A stretch of 10,474 nucleotides of DNA, taken from positions 1 through 10,474 of the forward strand of contig JAFULP010000080.1 in NCBI GenBank assembly GCA_017473285.1, given 5' to 3'. Source of the stretch: Clostridia bacterium (GTDB lineage: Bacteria > Bacillota > Clostridia > Christensenellales > UBA1242). The notes under the pieces are model-generated. The model was not told the origin of the DNA. It made no database searches and was given only the letters and a program-made list of their open reading frames with translations. Made by a program: the position numbers and the translations under genes. Positions 5,264 to 10,474 of this stretch are shown here, piece after piece; the first letter of the stretch is position 1, and each line of letters opens with the position of its first letter.

Positions 5264-5269
5264 TTATGA

Positions 5270-8200
5270 ATGAATTCTAACACACTCAACATTAAGATGG
5301 TAAACTATGGCAACAAAGCCAAAAGACAAACATTTGGTAAAACTAGAGTTCCTTATGAAATGTCATATTTGATGGATGTGCAAAAAACATCTTTTCAAGC
5401 ATTTCTAAAAGAAGGTATTTGGGAAGTGTTGAATGAATTTAATCCAATTATAGACTACTCTAATAAAGCAGAGTTGTCTTTTTTGGACTATTCAATCGAC
5501 TTTACACCTAAATATTCTTGGGCAGAATGTAAGCGTCGTCAATCTAGTTACACTGTAGCATTAAAGGTAAAAGTTCGCTTACTTATTAAGGAAACTGGCC
5601 AAGTTATGGAGCAAGAAGTATTCCTAGGCGATATTCCTTATATGTCGGAAGATGGTGGTTTCCTATGCAACGGCGTTGAAAGGGTAATATTAAACCAACT
5701 AATCAAGTCACCTGGTATTGTATTTGACGGTGAAATGAACAAGTACGGCAAAATGGACTACACTGGCTCAATTGCTCCATCTCACGGTATGTGGGTTACT
5801 ACCGAGCAAGTTACAGGCGATAGTTTGCGTGTGATTGTTGAGCGTAAGTATAAGATGTCATTGGGCGTACTATTTAAGTGTTTTGGTTACACCAACGAAC
5901 AATTGTTGGATATTTTTGGTAACCATCCATTTATTGTAAACACATTGAATAAGGAAACTCAAATCACTCAAGAAGATGCGCTTATCGAATTTAGCCGTCG
6001 TACTCGTCCTGGCGAAATTCCTAGCCCATCAAATACTATGTCATACATCAACGACCGTTTCTTTAATCATCAACATTATAGTATGGGTAAAGTTGGTCGT
6101 TATAAGACTAACAAAAAACTTAGCCTTGCAAATCGTATTGTGGACCACATCAGTGCTGAAGATGTAAAAGTGGGTCGCAAGGTATTGGTAAGTGAAGGCG
6201 AAGTGATTACTCGTGAAATTGCTAACCAAATTCAAAACGCTGGTATCAATAGCGTTAACATCGTGTATAACGATAAGGTTATCAAGGTTGTTGGTAACAA
6301 GCGTGTTGACCTTACTTGCTATGTAGATTGTAATCCTAAAGATTATGGTATTAATGGATTGGTATACTACCCATTACTACAAGAAATATTAAAGGAAAAC
6401 AAAACTAAGGAAGAACAACTTGAAGCAATTAGAGCAAATGCTCGTGCTTTGGAAAACTATGAAATTACTCTTGACGATATGCTTGCAACTGTAAGTTATC
6501 ACTTGAACTTAATTGATGGTATTGGTTTCCTTGATGAGCGTGACCACTTGGCTAACCGTCGTGTTGCTGGTTGTGGTGAATTGTTAACTCAAGAATTTAG
6601 AAAGGGTATGACCAAACTTCAAGCACAAGTGCGTGAAACATTGCAAAGCCGTGATTTGACAGATATTACTCCTGCACAAGTGGTAAATGCAAGATATATC
6701 AATAAGGCGTTTAAAGAATTTATGAGTACATCTCAACTTTCTGCCTTAATGGACCAAGTTAACCCTGTATCAAGCCTAAGACACAAGCGTCGTTTAAGTT
6801 CGTTTGGTCCTGGCGGTGTTAAGAAGGAACGTGCAACTGCTGAAGTGCGTGATATTAATCATTCTCACTATGGTCGTATATGTGTGGTTGAAACTCCAGA
6901 AGGACAACCTATCGGTTTGATGACCAGTATTGCGGGTTATGCTCGTATTAACGAATATGGTTTCTTGGAAACTCCTTACCGCAGAATAGATGAAAACGGT
7001 AGAGTTACTGATGAAATTGTGTTTATGATGGCAGATGAAGATATTAATGAATATATTGCTACTGCTAAAGAGCCTTTGGACGAACAAGGTAGATTAAAGA
7101 ACGACCAAGTGGTATGTCGACATAATGGTACGGTTGAATCTGTTAGCCGTGATATGATAACATATATCGACCTATCGCCAAGACAATTGATTTCAGTTGG
7201 TGCAAGCCTAATCCCATTTATCGAACACTGTGCTGCTAACCGTGCGTTGATGGGTACAAACATGCAATGTCAAGCGGTTCCACTAATTAAGTGTGAATCT
7301 CCAATTGTTTGTACTGGTATCGAGCACAAGTTGGCTAAGGATAGCGGAGCGATGATTTTGGCTGACGGCGATGGCGTGGTAACATACGTAAGTGCCGACT
7401 ATATTACTGTAGAATATGATGATGGTCGTGTTGTAAACCATTATTTAAGAAAATTTGAAAGAACTAATGACAAAACTTGCTTTAACCAAAAACCAGTTGT
7501 TAATCATGGCGAAAGAGTAAGTTTTGGTGATGTACTTGCCGATGGTGCTTCTACTCAAAATGGTGAAGTTGCACTTGGTAAGAATATGACAGTTGCCTTT
7601 ATGAACTGGGAAGGTTACAACTTTGAAGACGCTATACTTGTAAACGAAAGAGTGGTGCGTGAAGATGCATTTACTTCAATATCAATTCAACAAGTTAAAA
7701 CCGAAGCAAGAACCACTAAGTTGGGTGATGAAGAAATTACTCGTGATATTGCTGGTGTTGGCGAAGATGCGTTAAAGAATTTGGACGAAAACGGTATTGT
7801 TCGTATTGGTACGGAAGTAAAAGTTGGTGATATTCTTGTAGGTAAGGTAACTCCTAAGGGTGAAACTGACTTAACACCTGAAGAAAGGTTGTTAAAATCA
7901 ATTTTCGGTGAAAAAACTAAGGAAGTTAAGAACACTTCATTAAAAGTTAAACACGGCGAAGCGGGTGTTGTAGTAGGCGTTGAAATCTTGTCAAGAAAGA
8001 ACAAGGACGAACTTGATGCTGGTGTAAATATGATGGTTAAGGTTTACATTGCTCAAAAGCGTATATTGCAGCCTGGCGATAAACTTGCTGGTCGTTATGG
8101 TAACAAGGGTGTTGTATCAATCGTGTTACCTGAAAGCGATATGCCATTTATGGCAAATGGTCAAACAGTTGATATTGTGCTTAACCCAATGGGTATTCCA

Positions 8201-8941
8201 TCTCGTATGAACTTGGGACAATTATTGGAAATGCACCTTGGTCTTGCTGCTAAGCATCTTGATTGGAAGGTTGCAACTCCTGGTTTTGATAGTGCTACTG
8301 AAGAAGAAATTCAAGAATTACTTCGTCAAAACAACTTGCCAGAAGATGGTAAAATGCAATTATATGACGGTCGTACAGGCTTGCCATTTGAAAACAAGAC
8401 AAATGTTGGCGTAATGTATATGTTAAAACTTGACCACATGGTTGAAGATAAGATTCACGCTCGTAGTATAGGAACATATGCCTTAATTACTCAACAACCA
8501 CTAAGCGGTAAGTCACAACTTGGTGGACAACGTTTTGGTGAAATGGAAGTGTGGGCATTGGAAGCATATGGTGCAAGTAGATTGTTGCAAGAAATGCTAA
8601 CAATTAAGTCAGACGATGTGGAAGGTCGTATCAAAACTTATGAAGCAATTGTTAAAGGCGAACCTATTCCAGAACCTGGAATGCCTGAAGCATTTAAAGT
8701 TCTTGTTAAGGAAATGCAAGGTTTGGGCTTAGATGTTAAGATATTGACTGCTGACCAACACGAACTTTCAATCAATGAAGTTTCTGACCAAGAAGTAGAA
8801 TTTGATGCTGTTCAACCTGTAAACAAGGTAGGACTTGAAGATATTACTCTTGAATTTGATAAAATCCAAGAAAGTTATGATAACGAAGTGTCTGAACAAG
8901 CTTTTGATGAATCAGCGTTATTTGATGATTTAGATGACTAG
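5270..8941 (+). CDS. rpoB: DNA-directed RNA polymerase subunit beta
   Basis: This full-length 1,223-residue beta subunit forms, with beta', the catalytic cleft of RNA polymerase; its length is close to other Firmicutes and well below E. coli. In order it shows the N-terminal protrusion (RQTFGKTRVPYE, about 19-30), the lobe, the rifampicin region (SQLSALMDQVNP at 488-499, HKRRLSSFGPGG at 505-516), the YGRICVVETPEG segment, the NTP-contacting loop GDKLAGRYGNKG (936-947), the clamp-contacting end GGQRFGEMEVWALEAYGA (1085-1102), and an acidic C-terminus (FDDLDD). The rifampicin pocket keeps D495, H505, R508 and S510 but has A492 where E. coli has Q513, V497 for N518 and F512 for L533. The loop 936-947 has Y943 where histidine is usual. 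Its stop TAG is followed by rpoC after 21 bases, one transcript. No ribosomal protein genes precede it, which is unusual. Confidence 0.99.
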   Translation: MNSNTLNIKMVNYGNKAKRQTFGKTRVPYEMSYLMDVQKTSFQAFLKEGIWEVLNEFNPIIDYSNKAELSFLDYSIDFTPKYSWAECKRRQSSYTVALKVKVRLLIKETGQVMEQEVFLGDIPYMSEDGGFLCNGVERVILNQLIKSPGIVFDGEMNKYGKMDYTGSIAPSHGMWVTTEQVTGDSLRVIVERKYKMSLGVLFKCFGYTNEQLLDIFGNHPFIVNTLNKETQITQEDALIEFSRRTRPGEIPSPSNTMSYINDRFFNHQHYSMGKVGRYKTNKKLSLANRIVDHISAEDVKVGRKVLVSEGEVITREIANQIQNAGINSVNIVYNDKVIKVVGNKRVDLTCYVDCNPKDYGINGLVYYPLLQEILKENKTKEEQLEAIRANARALENYEITLDDMLATVSYHLNLIDGIGFLDERDHLANRRVAGCGELLTQEFRKGMTKLQAQVRETLQSRDLTDITPAQVVNARYINKAFKEFMSTSQLSALMDQVNPVSSLRHKRRLSSFGPGGVKKERATAEVRDINHSHYGRICVVETPEGQPIGLMTSIAGYARINEYGFLETPYRRIDENGRVTDEIVFMMADEDINEYIATAKEPLDEQGRLKNDQVVCRHNGTVESVSRDMITYIDLSPRQLISVGASLIPFIEHCAANRALMGTNMQCQAVPLIKCESPIVCTGIEHKLAKDSGAMILADGDGVVTYVSADYITVEYDDGRVVNHYLRKFERTNDKTCFNQKPVVNHGERVSFGDVLADGASTQNGEVALGKNMTVAFMNWEGYNFEDAILVNERVVREDAFTSISIQQVKTEARTTKLGDEEITRDIAGVGEDALKNLDENGIVRIGTEVKVGDILVGKVTPKGETDLTPEERLLKSIFGEKTKEVKNTSLKVKHGEAGVVVGVEILSRKNKDELDAGVNMMVKVYIAQKRILQPGDKLAGRYGNKGVVSIVLPESDMPFMANGQTVDIVLNPMGIPSRMNLGQLLEMHLGLAAKHLDWKVATPGFDSATEEEIQELLRQNNLPEDGKMQLYDGRTGLPFENKTNVGVMYMLKLDHMVEDKIHARSIGTYALITQQPLSGKSQLGGQRFGEMEVWALEAYGASRLLQEMLTIKSDDVEGRIKTYEAIVKGEPIPEPGMPEAFKVLVKEMQGLGLDVKILTADQHELSINEVSDQEVEFDAVQPVNKVGLEDITLEFDKIQESYDNEVSEQAFDESALFDDLDD

Positions 8942-8962
8942 AAAAAAAGATAGGAGAAATAT

Positions 8963-10474
8963 ATGTTTGAATTAAACAATTTTGACTCAATTAGGATTAG
9001 TATTGCTTCGCCTGAAAAGATCAGAGAATGGTCTAGAGGCGAGGTTACTAAGCCTGAAACAATTAATTATCGTACTCAAAAGCCTGAAAAAGACGGTTTG
9101 TTTTGCGAACGCATTTTTGGACCTAAAAAGGACTGGGAATGTAGTTGTGGTAGATACAAAAGAGTTCGTTACAAAGGTGTAATTTGTGATAAGTGTGGCG
9201 TAGAAGTTACTCGCTCAAAAGTTCGTCGTGAGCGTATGGGACATATTGAGCTTGCTTGCCCAGTATCACACATTTGGTTCTTCAAGGGCGTGCCAAGTCG
9301 TATTGGTTTAATCCTTGATATGTCACCAAAACTTTTGGATGAAGTTTTGTATTATGTAAGTTATGTTGTGCTTGACCCTAAAAATAGTGATTTTGAGTAC
9401 AAGCAAGTTATTCGTGATAGAGAATATCGTGAAGCAATTGAAAAATTTGGCATTAACGGCTTTAGAGTGGGAATGGGCGCTGAAGCGGTTAAGGAATTAT
9501 TGCGTGATGTTGACCTTGAAAAAGAAAAGAAAGAATTGCAAGAAATTATGCACAATTCTAAAGGTCAAAAGAAGTTAAAAGCAACTAAGAAATTAGAAAT
9601 TGTTGAAGACTTTATTAAGAGTGGCAATAAGCCAGAATGGATGATATTGGATGTTGTTCCAGTTATTCCACCTGATATTCGTCCACTTGTTCAAATTGAT
9701 GGTGGCAAATTTGCAGCCAGTGATTTAAATGATTTGTATCGTCGTGTAATCAACCGTAACAATCGTTTGAGAAAGTTGATGGACTTGGGCGCTCCTGACA
9801 TTATCGTTCGTAACGAAAAGCGTATGTTGCAAGAAGCAGTTGATGCATTGTTTGATAACGGTAAGCGTGGTAGAGCGGTTCAAGGTTCTCGACAAAGAGA
9901 TTTGAAGTCATTGACAGCCAGCCTAAAGGGTAAGCACGGTCGTTTCCGTCAAAACTTGTTAGGTAAGCGTGTTGACTATTCAGGTCGTTCGGTTATCGTA
10001 GTAGGTCCAGAATTGAAGATTTATCAAATGGGCTTGCCTAAGATGATGGCATTAGAGTTGTTCCGTCCATTTATCATCAAGCGTTTGCTTGAAATGAACC
10101 AAACCAACAACTTAAAGAAAGCAACTCGTATGATTGACCAAGAACGCCCAGTGGTGTGGGATATCTTGTCGGAAGTTGTGCAAGGACACCCAGTGCTACT
10201 TAACCGTGCCCCTACACTACACAAGTTGTCAGTGCAAGCGTTTGAACCATTGCTAATCGAAGGTAAGGCAATCCGTCTTCCACCTTTGGCGTGTGGTGGC
10301 TTTAACGCCGACTTTGACGGTGACCAAATGTCAATTCATATTCCACTAAGCGTGGAAGCAAGAACTGAAGCAAGAAACCTATTGCTTGCTTCTAACAACA
10401 TCCTAAAACCAAGTGATGGTTCTCCAGCGATGGTTCCATCTCAAGATATGATTTTGGGTAACTACTATATTACA
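8963..10474 (+). CDS. rpoC: DNA-directed RNA polymerase subunit beta', 3' end missing
   Basis: The first 504 codons of rpoC run in an unbroken frame to the window end. The ATG at 8963 follows TAGGAGA (8951-8957). The N-terminal zinc site is complete: C60, C62, C75 and C78 in CSCGRYK and CDKCGVEV. The clamp follows, then the switch and template-contact segment RFRQNLLGKRVDYSGRSV (about 332-349), then RAPTLHKLSVQAFEP and the catalytic NADFDGDQM (448-456), whose aspartates D450, D452 and D454 hold the active-site magnesium. All residues needed for catalysis visible here are present. It is the second gene of the rpoB operon and encodes the partner subunit that completes the active centre with beta. 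The rest of the protein, roughly 650-700 residues by family length, lies beyond the window. Confidence 0.98.
   Translation, partial: MFELNNFDSIRISIASPEKIREWSRGEVTKPETINYRTQKPEKDGLFCERIFGPKKDWECSCGRYKRVRYKGVICDKCGVEVTRSKVRRERMGHIELACPVSHIWFFKGVPSRIGLILDMSPKLLDEVLYYVSYVVLDPKNSDFEYKQVIRDREYREAIEKFGINGFRVGMGAEAVKELLRDVDLEKEKKELQEIMHNSKGQKKLKATKKLEIVEDFIKSGNKPEWMILDVVPVIPPDIRPLVQIDGGKFAASDLNDLYRRVINRNNRLRKLMDLGAPDIIVRNEKRMLQEAVDALFDNGKRGRAVQGSRQRDLKSLTASLKGKHGRFRQNLLGKRVDYSGRSVIVVGPELKIYQMGLPKMMALELFRPFIIKRLLEMNQTNNLKKATRMIDQERPVVWDILSEVVQGHPVLLNRAPTLHKLSVQAFEPLLIEGKAIRLPPLACGGFNADFDGDQMSIHIPLSVEARTEARNLLLASNNILKPSDGSPAMVPSQDMILGNYYIT

Noticed and set aside
6794..8004. Several 60-105 codon minus-strand frames inside rpoB
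   Set aside because: They are antisense shadows of a conserved gene with no ribosome binding sites or recognisable products.
1..10474. CRISPR array, tRNA or rRNA genes, complete insertion sequence
   Set aside because: No regularly spaced repeats, cloverleaf-like sequence with CCA, rRNA segments or transposase frames were seen on either strand.

Overview
The window (10,474 bases, AT-rich, roughly 35-40% GC by eye) looks like the chromosome of a low-GC Firmicute, most likely an uncultured Clostridia-type bacterium. Supporting signs are strong AAGGAG-type ribosome binding sites, sigma-A promoters close to consensus, hairpin-plus-T terminators, Firmicute-like RpoB and RpoC (RpoB about 1,220 residues, RpoC with the N-terminal four-cysteine zinc site), and a small cysteine/glycine-rich protein of a kind common in Clostridia and Bacilli. 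Every tryptophan codon in the housekeeping genes is TGG and the long genes have no internal TGA, so the standard bacterial code is the best reading.

Layout. (1) Bases 1-1984, plus strand: the 3' part of a sugar-phosphate-type nucleotidyltransferase, cut by the window edge, then the ribosome-associated GTPase HflX, ending in a terminator. (2) 2051-2923, plus strand: an unrecognised 247-residue helical protein behind a perfect-consensus promoter, followed by an elaborate stem with a T-run. (3) 2924-3455: a noncoding leader and a 75-residue cysteine-rich two-repeat protein, closed by a probable two-way terminator. (4) 3496-4776, minus strand: a compact accessory operon. Its first gene is a toxin-like protein carrying an HPNCHC motif. 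It is interrupted by one in-frame TGA, but the frame stays open for 79 more codons and ends in a TAATG overlap with the next gene. The next two genes are paralogous small proteins that resemble DUF4926-type, probably immunity, proteins. (5) 4777-5269: noncoding DNA with a palindrome, an orphan terminator and the rpoB promoter. (6) 5270-10474, plus strand: rpoB and the first 504 codons of rpoC.

How it fits together. The housekeeping part supplies transcription (the RNA polymerase beta and beta' pair, transcribed together) and ribosome rescue (HflX). The usual upstream partners of rpoB (rplK, rplA, rplJ, rplL) are absent; rpoB has its own promoter and the AT-richer toxin/immunity-like cluster sits upstream on the opposite strand. 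The most interesting items are the recently broken toxin-like gene with its intact downstream partners, the duplicated cysteine-rich small protein, and natural substitutions in the rifampicin pocket of RpoB.
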